DNA of 64,000 bases, taken from JAXDBM01 sp963709485. GTDB lineage: Bacteria; Desulfobacterota; Syntrophia; Syntrophales; Fen-1087. Of this stretch, positions 41,660-51,427 are shown piece by piece (the stretch's first letter is position 1; every line of letters starts with the position of its first letter). The DNA is taken from the NCBI GenBank assembly GCA_963709485.1, contig CAVPWE010000001.1:124001-188000 (forward strand), written 5' to 3'. A program made the position numbers and the translations under genes. Under the pieces are notes generated by a model. The model was not told where the DNA came from and did no database searches. It was given only the letters and a program-made list of their open reading frames with translations.

Positions 41660-44131
41660 CTACGGCTTCCTCTGCGGCATGGCTTTGATCGTCCCCTCCT
41701 GGAGGGAGTGCATGTAATCCTTTTTATCCTGGTGGATGTCCGTGGCGTCCTCCGGCTTCTGGATGATGCGGGGGGTGATGAAGATAAAGAGATTCGTTTT
41801 GTCCCCGACTTTCGTTTTATACTTGAACAGCCACCCCAGAAGCGGGATGTCGCCCAGCAGGGGGACTTTGTAGAAGCTGTCGCTGGTGGAATCCTCAATC
41901 AGCCCGCCGATCACGACCGTGTCGCCGCTTCTCACGGTGACGGTCGTCTTGGCCGTCCTTTTCAAGGTGGTCGGCGCCAGAATTTTCTGGCCTGTGCCGG
42001 CGTCCTGGGACTGCGATTCCAGCTTTGTGACAGACTGGTCGAGTTTCAGGCGGACGAAGCCCTCCTTGTTGATCTGCGGCGTGACCTTCAGCGTGATTCC
42101 CACATCCTTGTACTCGTAGTTGCTGTAATTGATGGTTGAGGTCGTCGTGGTATCCTGCCGGGTTACGTAGGGGACATTCTTGCCCACGGTCATCTCGGCC
42201 TCCTCGTTGTCCAGTGTCAGGAGCTGCGGGGTGGCGAGGATGTGGATATCCGTATCGGCCTGGTAGGCATGCACGAATGCGGCAAGGTTCGGAAAGGTGA
42301 TTTCCGCCCCGCCGACCGTTGCGATCTTGATGGCTTGTCCGATCACGCCGAGGGTGAGCCCGGAGGCGAGCGAGGGAAGCGACGTGACCGTGCCCGTCGA
42401 TGTGCCGGATGTCGTGCCGGTTGCCGACGGTGTCAGAAGCCCGGAGGAAATGGGGAATGTCCCTCCCTCGCCGCTGCTGCTGCCGATGCCCGTGTAGCTT
42501 TCGGAAATTTTTACCGCCCCCATCCATTCGACGCCCAGCTTGAAGTTCTTGTTCGCGTTCACTTCCATGATCAGGGCTTCCAGATAAACCATGGCCCGGG
42601 CGATGTCGAGCTTCCGGATCACGTCCTCGATGACCTGGTAATCGGCCGTGTCGGCGGTGATGATCAGAGAATTGGTGGCCTTGTCGGCCACGATCTGGAC
42701 CGATTTGGACACGGCCGCAGGCCTTCCGTCGGGCAGCTTCGCCTGCTGGGGAAGCGTCGTCAGGACCTTGGCGGTTTCTTCCGCCCTCGCGTTCTGCAGG
42801 TAATAGACGCGGATCATCCCTGTTCCCTTGGGGATTTCCTTGTCCATCAGGGCGATCAGCTCCTTCACCCGGATCGTGTCGTTTTCCGTAGCGGCGATGA
42901 TGACGGCATTGGTCCGCTCGTCCGAGACGATTTTAACCGGCGCAAGGGTTCCCTTCTGCTGTTGAAAGACGCTGACCAGCGATTTCAGAGTGTCCGCGGC
43001 CGAGGCATACTTGAGCGGGATGTAGGTAATCGTTTCCCCGGCGCCCTCCACATCCAGGGTGTCGATTATCTTCTGCAGACGTTTGATATTGGAAAGGGCA
43101 TCGGTGATGACCAGCATGCCCGTCGGCGGATAGGAGAGGATGATGCTCGACTTGGAGATGAGCGGGTCCAGCACCCGCTTCATCTCATCGGGGCTGGCAT
43201 GCTCCAGGGAAACGATCTGGGTGACCATCTTGTCTTCCGACGGAATGACGTCGTCCGGGAATGCCCTCGTCGCCAGGCTCTTTTCCTTTGCAATCTGGGC
43301 AGGGACGATCTTGATCACATCTCCGGATGGGACCGTGGTGAATCCGTTGACATCCAGGACCGACTCGAAGACCTTGTACACTTCGCTGACTGCGATCTTC
43401 TTCGGAGAAACGACGGTCACCTTGCCCTTGACGCGGTCGTCGAAAATGAAGTTCTTGCCGGTCAGCTCGCTGATGAACTTGATGAAGACCTGGATGTCCA
43501 CATTGTCAAAATCGATGGTGACGAACCGGGCGCCCTTGCCGGCCGGATCGCCTGCCGGCGTCCGCCTGACCGGCTTTTCCGGCCGTGACGGTTGGGCCTC
43601 TGCAGGCGTGGAGGGAAGCGGCGCCGCGGCGTTTTGCATCGAAGGCGCGGCGGCCGGGGGAAAGGGCGGCTGCTTCGCACCTGCAGGTTCGCTTCCCTGG
43701 CGGGTGGCGGCTTCCGGTTTTTTCCGGCTGTCATTCCGCCCGTTGGGGGCTTTCCGGTAACCCGCTTGAATGGCGGCCTCTTCCGAATCGAATTCAACCC
43801 GGTGGTAGGCCTCGACCTTGTCATAGTAGGTCATTCCCGGGAGATGGTAGCGCTTGCTGTCCCGGTTGCCGATCACTTTGATCTTTTTCGTGCCCGGGTC
43901 AACGCTTGCGGGGGTCTGAAGGGCCGGTTTCACCGGGCCTTCTTTTTCCTGTGCGCCGACGGAAGCCGCCGATGGGGCAGTCGTCGTGACCGTCTGGTCC
44001 TCGCCGGCAATGCGCGCTGCCGATGCCGCCGCGGGAGAAAAAAGGAAATAAACGGCCCCTATCGCCGAGAAAAGCAGCAGCATGGCTTCCCTGAAGGGCA
44101 AAGGACCGGAAAATAATCTGAGCACCGTCAA
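41660..44131 (-). CDS. gspD: Type II secretion secretin GspD
   Basis: The start is uncertain: a TTG at 44131 overlaps the TPR stop, GTG at 44125 and ATG at 44083 (with AGGGA before it) are in frame. A signal peptide ends at PAAASA. A Pro/Gln-rich linker is followed by the N0-N3 domains (ARFVTIDFDNVDIQVFIKFI, then repeated TNAVIIAA/TNSLIITADT) and the secretin core with VPLLGDIPLLGWLF near the end. It forms the outer-membrane channel. Length is about 807-823 residues, within the normal range. Confidence 0.95.
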   Translation of the reverse strand: MTVLRLFSGPLPFREAMLLLFSAIGAVYFLFSPAAASAARIAGEDQTVTTTAPSAASVGAQEKEGPVKPALQTPASVDPGTKKIKVIGNRDSKRYHLPGMTYYDKVEAYHRVEFDSEEAAIQAGYRKAPNGRNDSRKKPEAATRQGSEPAGAKQPPFPPAAAPSMQNAAAPLPSTPAEAQPSRPEKPVRRTPAGDPAGKGARFVTIDFDNVDIQVFIKFISELTGKNFIFDDRVKGKVTVVSPKKIAVSEVYKVFESVLDVNGFTTVPSGDVIKIVPAQIAKEKSLATRAFPDDVIPSEDKMVTQIVSLEHASPDEMKRVLDPLISKSSIILSYPPTGMLVITDALSNIKRLQKIIDTLDVEGAGETITYIPLKYASAADTLKSLVSVFQQQKGTLAPVKIVSDERTNAVIIAATENDTIRVKELIALMDKEIPKGTGMIRVYYLQNARAEETAKVLTTLPQQAKLPDGRPAAVSKSVQIVADKATNSLIITADTADYQVIEDVIRKLDIARAMVYLEALIMEVNANKNFKLGVEWMGAVKISESYTGIGSSSGEGGTFPISSGLLTPSATGTTSGTSTGTVTSLPSLASGLTLGVIGQAIKIATVGGAEITFPNLAAFVHAYQADTDIHILATPQLLTLDNEEAEMTVGKNVPYVTRQDTTTTSTINYSNYEYKDVGITLKVTPQINKEGFVRLKLDQSVTKLESQSQDAGTGQKILAPTTLKRTAKTTVTVRSGDTVVIGGLIEDSTSDSFYKVPLLGDIPLLGWLFKYKTKVGDKTNLFIFITPRIIQKPEDATDIHQDKKDYMHSLQEGTIKAMPQRKP

Positions 44132-44871
44132 TGGTTTCTTTTCTCCATGATCTTCCGGAACGCTTCCGCGGATCTGATATTTGTCAAATCCCCATCCTGT
44201 CTTGCCCACTCGACAACCTTTTCATCGATGTCGATCGCCGATTTCAGGTTCGCGAGCGCCCTGCCGGTTTCACCGCGCTGGGCATAAAGGCAGGCCAGGT
44301 TATAGTATGGATCGGCATAATGCCGCTTCTGCAACAGGGCCTTCTCGAACAGGGAAATGGCCTGGTCGTGGCGGTTTTGGCCCATATAAAGGACCCCGAG
44401 GTTGTTCATGGCATGCACATGTCCCGGATCGATGCGCAATACCCTTTGATACAAATCCTCCGCCTGCGCGGCTTCATTCCGGTGCTGTGCGGAAAGGGCC
44501 TCCCGGTAAAGTACGGCCGCATCGGCCGTGTTTCCGCTTCCGGCCGGCTTTTCCGCTTCGGCAAGCGGAACCGGACCGGAGGCCGGGGCGCCTGCCTGAA
44601 CGGATGCCGCCGGCTGCAAGGCCGCCATTTCCGGAGAACCGGCGGATTGCCGCTTCTTTGTATCCGCCGGGCTTTCCCTGAAGATGGAAAGACCGAACCA
44701 GAGCGCCAGTGCGGTCAGTGCAGAGGCCGCTGCCAGAGCAAGCGCCAGTGCCCATTTTCCTGAGGACCGGGACGGTCGGCCCGGCTGGTGCGAGACGATG
44801 ACGCCGCAGGGACCGTAACGGCCGTCTTTCTCCCGCTGGGCCTTTTTCAATGCATCGTTGATATAACTCAT
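44128..44871 (-). CDS. TPR protein of the type II secretion operon (GspB-like start)
   Basis: 247 residues. The start MSYINDALKKAQREKD is the typical cytoplasmic beginning of GspB/MshN-like proteins. One transmembrane segment lies at about 42-62 (ALALALAAASALTALALW), followed by a Pro/Ala linker and three to four TPR repeats (DLYQRVLRIDPGHVHAMNNL, AISLFEKALLQKRHYADPYY). It probably helps place or stabilise the secretin together with GspA. Its TGA overlaps the possible TTG start of gspD. Confidence 0.75.
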   Translation of the reverse strand: MSYINDALKKAQREKDGRYGPCGVIVSHQPGRPSRSSGKWALALALAAASALTALALWFGLSIFRESPADTKKRQSAGSPEMAALQPAASVQAGAPASGPVPLAEAEKPAGSGNTADAAVLYREALSAQHRNEAAQAEDLYQRVLRIDPGHVHAMNNLGVLYMGQNRHDQAISLFEKALLQKRHYADPYYNLACLYAQRGETGRALANLKSAIDIDEKVVEWARQDGDLTNIRSAEAFRKIMEKRNH

Positions 44872-44929
44872 TCCGTCAATTAGTCAAGTTTTTTGGGGTT
44901 ATGGGAACCATTCATGGGGCGCGCTCCCG

Positions 44930-45874
44930 TCAAAAGGAAAAAAACGCGCGGATGCGGTCTCCGTACACTATGGCGGTCGCAGCGGCCAGCAGCAGCGCCG
45001 CAATCGCGAACATCGCCCACCGGTTGCGGCGATATGCCCCCGGCGCGGCCCTGCCGGTCAGATAAGCCGGGCCGATGTCGCGAACGGCCTCCCGCACGAT
45101 GCGCCAGTTGATCTCCGCTGTCTCCCGCGTGTAGGCAATCAGCATCGCCCGGTCGCAGATGGCGTTGATGCGCCGGGGAATCCCCCGCGAATGGCGGTAG
45201 ACCAGCCGGCAGGCCGGCCGGGAAAAGGATACGCGCCCCTCACCGCCGGCGACATCCAGCCTGTGCCGAATGTAAAGTTCCACGTCGTTGCCGTCCAGGG
45301 GATTCAGATCATAACGGACGGTGATCCGCTCGCTGAGCTGTTTCAGGGACGGGGACGACAGCATCGCCTGAAGTTCCGGCTGGCCGATGAGCACCATCTG
45401 GATCAGCTTTTCCCGCTCTGTTTCCAGGTTGGAAATCAGGCGGAGCTGTTCCAGCATCTCGTGGGAGAGATTCTGCGCCTCGTCGATCAGCAGGACCACG
45501 TTTTTCCCCTCGCCGTAGCTTTTCAGCAGGAACCCGTTCAGGGCGTCGATGCAGCGCTTTTTCGATTTTTTTCCGGCGTTGACGGGGATGTGGAATTCCT
45601 GGTTGATCGTTTCCAGCAGATCCAGGTCCGACATGGCGGCATTGAAGACGAGGGCGCTTTCCACGGACCCGTCGAGACTTGCCAATAATGACCGGCAGAG
45701 CGTCGTTTTTCCCGTTCCGATCCCGCCGGTCATGACGATGAACCCCTTCCTTTCGGCGATGCCGTAGATGAGGTGGTTCAGCGCCTCCCGGTGGTGGTCG
45801 CTCGGGAAGAGGTACCTCGGGTCCGGCGACAGATTGAAGGGGTTTTCTTTCAGGCCGAAATAGGATGCGTACAT
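44930..45874 (-). CDS. gspA: AAA ATPase GspA/ExeA
   Basis: 314 residues. The start MYASYFGLKENPFNLSPDPR is characteristic of ExeA. Walker A GGIGTGKTT is at about 51-59, Walker B VVLLIDEAQN at about 126, and a C-terminal transmembrane helix at about 285-305. Unlike full-length ExeA, no periplasmic peptidoglycan-binding domain follows the helix. It supports secretin insertion by remodelling or spanning the cell wall. Confidence 0.85.
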   Translation of the reverse strand: MYASYFGLKENPFNLSPDPRYLFPSDHHREALNHLIYGIAERKGFIVMTGGIGTGKTTLCRSLLASLDGSVESALVFNAAMSDLDLLETINQEFHIPVNAGKKSKKRCIDALNGFLLKSYGEGKNVVLLIDEAQNLSHEMLEQLRLISNLETEREKLIQMVLIGQPELQAMLSSPSLKQLSERITVRYDLNPLDGNDVELYIRHRLDVAGGEGRVSFSRPACRLVYRHSRGIPRRINAICDRAMLIAYTRETAEINWRIVREAVRDIGPAYLTGRAAPGAYRRNRWAMFAIAALLLAAATAIVYGDRIRAFFSF

Positions 45875-45877
45875 GGC

Positions 45878-46813
45878 TTACCGGAACACGTAGTTGAAGG
45901 TTTCCTGCCTCCCCTGCCGGTTGATCCGAAGGGCCAGGCCCGAGCCGGATTTCATGATGTTGTAGAGTTCCATGATGTCATCCGCCGTTTTCATGCTGCG
46001 GTTGTTGATTCCTTGAATGATATCGCCGTTGTTCAGGCCGATTTTCTGATAGATGCTGCCGCTTTTGATGTTCGAGATGATAAAGCCGTCCGGCGCGCCG
46101 GCCGAAAAATAGGGCCGGATCTGGGCCTGGCTCAGCATCGTTCCCATGTCCTTCAGGCCGCTTTCGATCTCATTTTTGCTGACCGCAATCGTTCCGTCCG
46201 AAAGGGTTGTTGCCGTCGGGCCCGGCACGGTCGCGCCGGCCTCGGGACGATCCGGCAGGATCGGCTTTTCACTGGTTTCCGGGACCCGCAGGACCTGCTC
46301 CCGGTCATCGATCCGCAGGGCGACGGCGTTCCGCATGATCCGGACCACTTTTGCGCTGCCGGCCATGTCGCCGACCCGGTAAAGCCGCTGTTTCTTGCGG
46401 CTTTTGTCTTCAATGATCGCAAAGGCGTATTTTGGGTCGCCGGCCACGGTGCCCCGGACTTCCAGCGCCCCTGCGCTTTCGGATGCTCCGGCCGTCCCTC
46501 CCGGGGACCGGTCCGTCGAGCCGAAAAGGTTCCGCTCGGGAATGACCCGGTAGGCGTCCAGGGATTCTTTTCCGTCCGCAGGGACGACGGATGCCGTCGC
46601 GGGCGTCCCGGATGAAATGCCCGATCTGAGCAGCCGGAGATTCATCGACCTGTAAAAGATGCCGGCGGTCTGATAGGCCAGGACCGTGATGACCAGCAGA
46701 ATCAGCGCTGTCCGGTAGCGGCCCGACCGGGACAGCAGGGCCGGAAAGTCCGGTCGCGATAGTTTTCGCCAGTTCCATTCTGATAAGATCGCCGGTATTT
46801 TCATCAGGGTCAC
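45878..46813 (-). CDS. gspC: Type II secretion protein GspC with PDZ domain
   Basis: 311 residues. The GTG at 46813 overlaps the gspN stop (GTGA); an ATG at 46804 is the alternative. A transmembrane helix at about 35-52, the HR domain (RNLFGSTD, LEVRGTVAGDPKYAFAIIED) and a C-terminal PDZ domain (IISNIKSGSIYQKIGLNNGD, about 240-310) give the classical GspC layout. It links the inner-membrane platform to the secretin and takes part in substrate recognition. Confidence 0.9.
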   Translation of the reverse strand: MTLMKIPAILSEWNWRKLSRPDFPALLSRSGRYRTALILLVITVLAYQTAGIFYRSMNLRLLRSGISSGTPATASVVPADGKESLDAYRVIPERNLFGSTDRSPGGTAGASESAGALEVRGTVAGDPKYAFAIIEDKSRKKQRLYRVGDMAGSAKVVRIMRNAVALRIDDREQVLRVPETSEKPILPDRPEAGATVPGPTATTLSDGTIAVSKNEIESGLKDMGTMLSQAQIRPYFSAGAPDGFIISNIKSGSIYQKIGLNNGDIIQGINNRSMKTADDIMELYNIMKSGSGLALRINRQGRQETFNYVFR

Positions 46814-47646
46814 ATGAATTTGGCAACCGGGTTCCCGAGGGTGCCGCCCAGCGACAGGGAAATCTTCCGGCCGCCCTGTCCCGCTATTTCGAAACTGCCT
46901 GTCAGGCTGAGCGGACTTGCCTTGATATCCTGCCGGTTGAGTGCAATGTCGCCCGACAAAGAACCGCTGACCCGGTCGCCGGCAAGTTTCAGCCTGCTGA
47001 CGGTCAGGACGCCGTTCTTGAGGTTCAGTTGGGCATCGATGCTCCGGAAGTCCAGCCGGTCAATGCCCATCAGGCTCTCCTGCAGGGGATAACTGCCGTT
47101 GAGCAGGGTGAAGTCCATCACCCCGGATCCGCCCCGGATATCCTTCATCGATCCGCTGAAATTTAGAGTCCCCTTCAGTTTTCCGGTTATCTGACGTCCC
47201 AACTGCTCTTTCAGGTAAGCGCTTCTGCCGATGTCGATGCCGTCAAGCTCCACCCTGGCATTCACCGGCTCCGGCAGGGAGAGAAAATGGTCGCTGTCGA
47301 TCCTTCCCTTCATCGTTCCGCCGTAGCCCTTTGCGGTCATCAGCAGGATGGTTTGACCCTTCAGCAGGCTCAGGTATTCCGGATGCACGGTCATGGTTTC
47401 GGCCTGGAACAGGGGCGCCGGTTGGTCGCCGGTTCTCAGGACGATTTTTTCCAGATTCAGCCCCGGCGGAAATGCCGGTTTCACGGCATCGATGAGAAGA
47501 ACGGCCCGGGGATTCAGTTCCGACAGGGAGGAGGCGAAAAAGCGGGCCATTTCCCTGCCCGGAAAGCGCAGGTAGAGGAAAGCGCCCAGAGCGGCCAGGG
47601 CGAAGAGGGCATAACCTGCAATCGCTTTGAAGTTATTCAGCTTCAT
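46810..47646 (-). CDS. gspN: Type II secretion protein GspN
   Basis: 278 residues. An N-terminal membrane helix (AGYALFALAALGAFLYLRFP) is followed by a beta-rich AsmA-like periplasmic part (GTLNFSGSMKDIRGGSGVMD, LKLAGDRVSGSLSGDI). GspN is an optional component found in a subset of type II systems, including those of many deltaproteobacteria. It overlaps gspC and is 1 base from gspM. Confidence 0.85.
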   Translation of the reverse strand: MKLNNFKAIAGYALFALAALGAFLYLRFPGREMARFFASSLSELNPRAVLLIDAVKPAFPPGLNLEKIVLRTGDQPAPLFQAETMTVHPEYLSLLKGQTILLMTAKGYGGTMKGRIDSDHFLSLPEPVNARVELDGIDIGRSAYLKEQLGRQITGKLKGTLNFSGSMKDIRGGSGVMDFTLLNGSYPLQESLMGIDRLDFRSIDAQLNLKNGVLTVSRLKLAGDRVSGSLSGDIALNRQDIKASPLSLTGSFEIAGQGGRKISLSLGGTLGNPVAKFM

Positions 47647-47647
47647 T

Positions 47648-48199
47648 TTACCGGCTGCCCGGCGGCAGCGGCAGGTAGGTGGTTGCCTGCAGCGTCATCG
47701 TTAGATACTCCGGGCTTTCCTTCATTTTGGCAATGGCGATTTTTCGGATTCTGACCAGATCCCGGGGGGACTCGACGGCAAAGAGAAAATCCGTGATCTG
47801 CTTCATGGTCATGGCGTCCAGCTTCATCTCCACGGAGGATTCCTCAAAGGCGCCCGCCGCAACCGGTCTGGAAGGATTGATGTATTTGAGGTTGGACTTC
47901 AGTTGCGTTTCCGCCGCCTTCTTTTCCAGGTACGAGAAGAGGGTGAAATCCCGGGGCCTGCGGGCCAGGGCCTGCCGGATATCTTCCGCCTGCTCTTTGA
48001 GCGCCGCGTATTCCCCGCCCAGGGCGGTCATCTCCTTCAGCACCCTCTCATTGGCGGCAATGGAACGGTCCAGTTTCTGCCTGGCTTCCCACAGGGGAAA
48101 AACCGTCAACTGAAGGATCAGAAAAACCGATGCCAGGGCCGCACCGCCGGCTGCGCAGTATTTCTGCGCGGCGGTCAATTGATTCCAGAATTCTTTCAT
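47648..48199 (-). CDS. gspM: Type II secretion protein GspM
   Basis: 183 residues. It has a short cytoplasmic start, one transmembrane helix at about 18-35, a coiled coil (RSIAANERVLKEMTALGGEY) and a ferredoxin-like periplasmic domain. It partners with GspL in the inner-membrane platform. Its ATG overlaps the gspL stop by 4 bases. Confidence 0.85.
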   Translation of the reverse strand: MKEFWNQLTAAQKYCAAGGAALASVFLILQLTVFPLWEARQKLDRSIAANERVLKEMTALGGEYAALKEQAEDIRQALARRPRDFTLFSYLEKKAAETQLKSNLKYINPSRPVAAGAFEESSVEMKLDAMTMKQITDFLFAVESPRDLVRIRKIAIAKMKESPEYLTMTLQATTYLPLPPGSR

Positions 48200-49728
48200 C
48201 GCTTCATCGTCAGCTGCATGTCAAACTCAACCCTGTCCCCTTGCTTCAACAGGTTCGTAGCGCCGATCGTCACGCTCCCGATAAATTTCGACTTCGCGAG
48301 GTCCCGCTTGATGGCATCCACGGCATCGAAATTTCTGGCCTGCCCCCGGATCGTGACGACATCGTTTTCCAGGGTGAAGCTGCTGAGCAGCAGCTCCGTT
48401 CCGGACGGGGCCAGCGCGGAGATGTCCCTCAGGATGGCGAGTACCGTGGCGCGCGGCCGGGTTTCATCCATGCCTTGGGAAACCTTCCGGGCTTCCATGA
48501 TACCGGCCTTCATCTGGGAAAGGGGGTCCACGATCCTTTTTGCTTCCGGGTTGTATGTCTTGAACAGGGCGGCAATCTCGTCTTTCAGCCGGGTGTTCCG
48601 CGTATCCGCGTAGCGGTAGTCCAGGTAAACGTCGGTCAGGCCGAGCAGAGCGAACAGCAGAAAGGCCGCCACCGCCCAGCGGAGGTTTCCCCTGAACCGG
48701 GCATAGGCGTCTTTGAATTTATCGTCGCGTTCGCTGAACCGGAATCCCAATCCCCTTTTGGGATTCCGCGTTGCCAGGGCCAAGGCCTGGTTCATGATCG
48801 CAGGCTGCCATCGGGCACGGACCGCCGGATCCATGACGATGTCGCCGCCTTGGGACAGGTCGGCCAGCGAAACCGGCGCCGAAAAGGTGCGGGACAACCC
48901 GTCCTGCAGGGGACGGTAGAGGGCGCCGCCGCCGGTCATCAGGATGCCGGATATTCCCCGTTCGATGCGTCCCTGCCAGGTCAGGAAATCAACGGTCCTT
49001 TTCAGCTCCGCCAGAAACGACGCGCAGGGTGGCAGGTCGACGGTTGCCGGGCCGGTCTGGCCTTGCCGCTTTCTGATTTCCGCCTCGTCGAATCCCACGC
49101 CCCAGGTCTCCGCCAGCGCTTCCGTGATCGGCCGGCCGCCATAGGCAAAGTCCCGAACCTGGACAATCAGCCCCCGGCGGACGAACACGGCGACGGTCCG
49201 GCCGGCGCCGATATCGAGCAGCAGCTCACATCCCGCTTCCGTGCCTTTCGGGAAAAGGCGGGAGGCGGCCGTGGTGCCGTCGACATCAAAGGGCTCCATT
49301 TTTCTGACATGTTTCTCCAGCATCGCCTGGCGCTCCCGGAAGGCGGCTTTGGGCGCAACAGCCGCGAAGATATCCGATTTTTCGTCTGTTCCGGTCGTCA
49401 CGTAATCGATCAGGACATTGTCGATGCCATGATGGATCAGCGGCTCCAGGGCAAAAGCGATGGTCTGACGGATTTTCTTTTCATTCCGGAAAGGGAGCGT
49501 GAGGCTGCGAAAGGAGATGTTTCTCGCGGGCAATGCGGTCACGCAGGTGCAGCCGCGGTATTCCGGCGTTTCAAACACCTTGTGAAGAGCGTCGGGCAGA
49601 TTGCCGGAATCGCCGACCGGGACGACCGAAGCCCCGACGACCCGGTGCCCGCCCTGCAGGATCCTTACAGCCAGCACCGCCTTGATCGCTTCTTCTCCGA
49701 TATCGAGGCCTAAAATTTTATCGGTCAT
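48196..49728 (-). CDS. gspL: Type II secretion protein GspL (PilM/PilN-like)
   Basis: 510 residues from the ATG at 49728, which overlaps the gspK stop. The cytoplasmic actin-like domain of PilM type is recognisable from ILGLDIGEEAIKAVL, LLLDIGAGRTVAVF and ILMTGGGALYRPL. A membrane helix at about 360-380 and a PilN-like periplasmic domain follow. GspL recruits GspE to the membrane. Confidence 0.9.
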   Translation of the reverse strand: MTDKILGLDIGEEAIKAVLAVRILQGGHRVVGASVVPVGDSGNLPDALHKVFETPEYRGCTCVTALPARNISFRSLTLPFRNEKKIRQTIAFALEPLIHHGIDNVLIDYVTTGTDEKSDIFAAVAPKAAFRERQAMLEKHVRKMEPFDVDGTTAASRLFPKGTEAGCELLLDIGAGRTVAVFVRRGLIVQVRDFAYGGRPITEALAETWGVGFDEAEIRKRQGQTGPATVDLPPCASFLAELKRTVDFLTWQGRIERGISGILMTGGGALYRPLQDGLSRTFSAPVSLADLSQGGDIVMDPAVRARWQPAIMNQALALATRNPKRGLGFRFSERDDKFKDAYARFRGNLRWAVAAFLLFALLGLTDVYLDYRYADTRNTRLKDEIAALFKTYNPEAKRIVDPLSQMKAGIMEARKVSQGMDETRPRATVLAILRDISALAPSGTELLLSSFTLENDVVTIRGQARNFDAVDAIKRDLAKSKFIGSVTIGATNLLKQGDRVEFDMQLTMKR

Positions 49729-50702
49729 CACTCTGTTTTCCAGGACAGCAACTTGTAAGTCGTCCGGTCCGGCCCCCTCCGGATGACGCCGCTCACCGTC
49801 CGCGTCATCCGGTTCAGGACGCCGGTGGATACAATCCTGAAATAATTGCTGCTCGTCGTGACCAGCCGCGATTCAATGGAGATATTGGCCATTTCGGGGA
49901 TTTTCTGATACCAAGTGGTGCTGGAAAGGTCGTGTTCCCTGTTTTTTCGGTATTCGTCCATACGGTCAGCGAGTTCCGCGGTCATGTCCGGGGACAGCGA
50001 CCTCAGGATCGGTTTCGGCGCCGTGTTGAGATTGATTTTTCCATCCCCGTGGACCGTCAGCATCTGTCGAAGGCCGGGCATTTCCTGGGTTCCATAATAG
50101 AGCCGATCCGTCATTCCCTTTATCATCAAAAGTTCCTCAATGCAATCCAGGGGGCCGTTCTTGGCGGAATAAGGCCTGTCGAGCGCCTGATAATGCGCGC
50201 TTTCGGCGCCGGCGCCGGTACGGTCCTCATCCGGATCGATCCAGTCCTTGATCGCTTCGACGATATCCTCGATTTTTTTGGTATCCAGGTTGAATTCCGG
50301 CAGTCTGAGAAGACGGATCAGCAGGTCCCGGATATCCGGGTTGTAAGCATTGCCGTCGGCCAGTTTGTTGATGTTGATCTTGCCGGCTTCGTCTTCAATC
50401 GGGACGGTGAAATAGCCGTCCGGGAACAGCAACTTCGATTTTTCTTCGATCAGCCGAATGTTGCCCCAGTCGGCGGTCAGGGCGTCGTAGCCCTGCCGGT
50501 CGGCGAGCAGAAGCGCCGCACCCGCATCGAAACCCGACCTGGCGATATACAGGAGCTTGATGCCGTCGCTCAGATTGGCGGCTTCATGAATGTCCGACCG
50601 CGTCGATCGGTTCAGTTCAATGGTTACGGCAACGAGCACGCTGATCATCAGAATGACCAGGATCAGGGCGACGCCACGATTGTCGTTCCGGATTTTATTC
50701 AC
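49728..50702 (-). CDS. gspK: Type II secretion minor pseudopilin GspK
   Basis: 324 residues. The pseudopilin leader is atypical, RGVALILVILMISVLVAVTI, without Glu5, which is normal for GspK. The large alpha domain includes ININKLADGNAYNPDIRDLL and IKDWIDPDEDRTGAGAE. It caps the GspI-J-K tip complex. It overlaps gspJ by 8 bases. Confidence 0.95.
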   Translation of the reverse strand: MNKIRNDNRGVALILVILMISVLVAVTIELNRSTRSDIHEAANLSDGIKLLYIARSGFDAGAALLLADRQGYDALTADWGNIRLIEEKSKLLFPDGYFTVPIEDEAGKININKLADGNAYNPDIRDLLIRLLRLPEFNLDTKKIEDIVEAIKDWIDPDEDRTGAGAESAHYQALDRPYSAKNGPLDCIEELLMIKGMTDRLYYGTQEMPGLRQMLTVHGDGKINLNTAPKPILRSLSPDMTAELADRMDEYRKNREHDLSSTTWYQKIPEMANISIESRLVTTSSNYFRIVSTGVLNRMTRTVSGVIRRGPDRTTYKLLSWKTE

Positions 50703-51360
50703 GTTCCACCCTGGTAACGGGCAGGTATGCCCTTGTCATGAATGTATGGGGATGTGCCGGATCGGCGGCATTGACCAGATTCAGCTCGATGGCAATTGCC
50801 GTGGGCGCCGTGTTCTTTTGCTGCGCGTCGGCATCCGAGGCGGAATCCCAGGTGTCATGGCCCTTTCCCGTTGCATCGAAAAATCGGAAGCCGAGGGAGT
50901 GAATGCGATCGCAGAGAACAAACCCGTGCCTCGGTCCGCTCCCCCCGTCCTTTTCCCGCCGCCGTCCGTCGGCCCGAAGCAGGACAAGGCCATCCTTTTC
51001 CCGGTCATCGGCCATGAAGTATTCCACGGTGCTCACGCCGGGCGAACGGTCCTTTTCGCCGAGCGCCAGATTGACGGCGGCCGTGAAGGACAGTGACGTG
51101 AAGCCCTCACGTCCCCGGTCATTGGGGCGGGCCGTCAGCTCGAATCTCCCGCGATAGGGAGTAATGGCGCCGAGGTCCTTCATCATCCGCTCCATCGTCA
51201 TCCGGCCCATGTCGTAAATCTCGCTGTCGTATTCCGAGGCCCGGATGTTTCTGAAAGTTCCCGTGTAGGATACATAAACCGTAGACAGAACGATCCCCAG
51301 AATGAGGATGGCAATCAGTATCTCAATGAGGGTAAATCCCTCCTCCTTTTCCCGGGTCAT
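50695..51360 (-). CDS. gspJ: Type II secretion minor pseudopilin GspJ
   Basis: 221 residues from the ATG at 51360; the frame is open to 51492 but those codons lie before the leader. The prepilin leader EEGFTLIEILIAILILG is followed by a beta-rich domain (GFTSLSFTAAVNLALGEKDR, VEYFMADDREKDGL). It is part of the tip complex with GspI and GspK. Confidence 0.9.
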   Translation of the reverse strand: MTREKEEGFTLIEILIAILILGIVLSTVYVSYTGTFRNIRASEYDSEIYDMGRMTMERMMKDLGAITPYRGRFELTARPNDRGREGFTSLSFTAAVNLALGEKDRSPGVSTVEYFMADDREKDGLVLLRADGRRREKDGGSGPRHGFVLCDRIHSLGFRFFDATGKGHDTWDSASDADAQQKNTAPTAIAIELNLVNAADPAHPHTFMTRAYLPVTRVERE

Positions 51361-51427
51361 CACACCTCTTCTCTTTGAAAAACCGATGTGCCGCAGCCCG
51401 GAAAGCTTTCGACGGGCTGCGGGCGGG

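Noticed and set aside
40249..41688. 479-residue open frame on + opposite gspE
   Set aside because: It is a shadow of the GspE coding strand with no recognisable features. The same holds for the + frames at 38686, 42242 and 48130.
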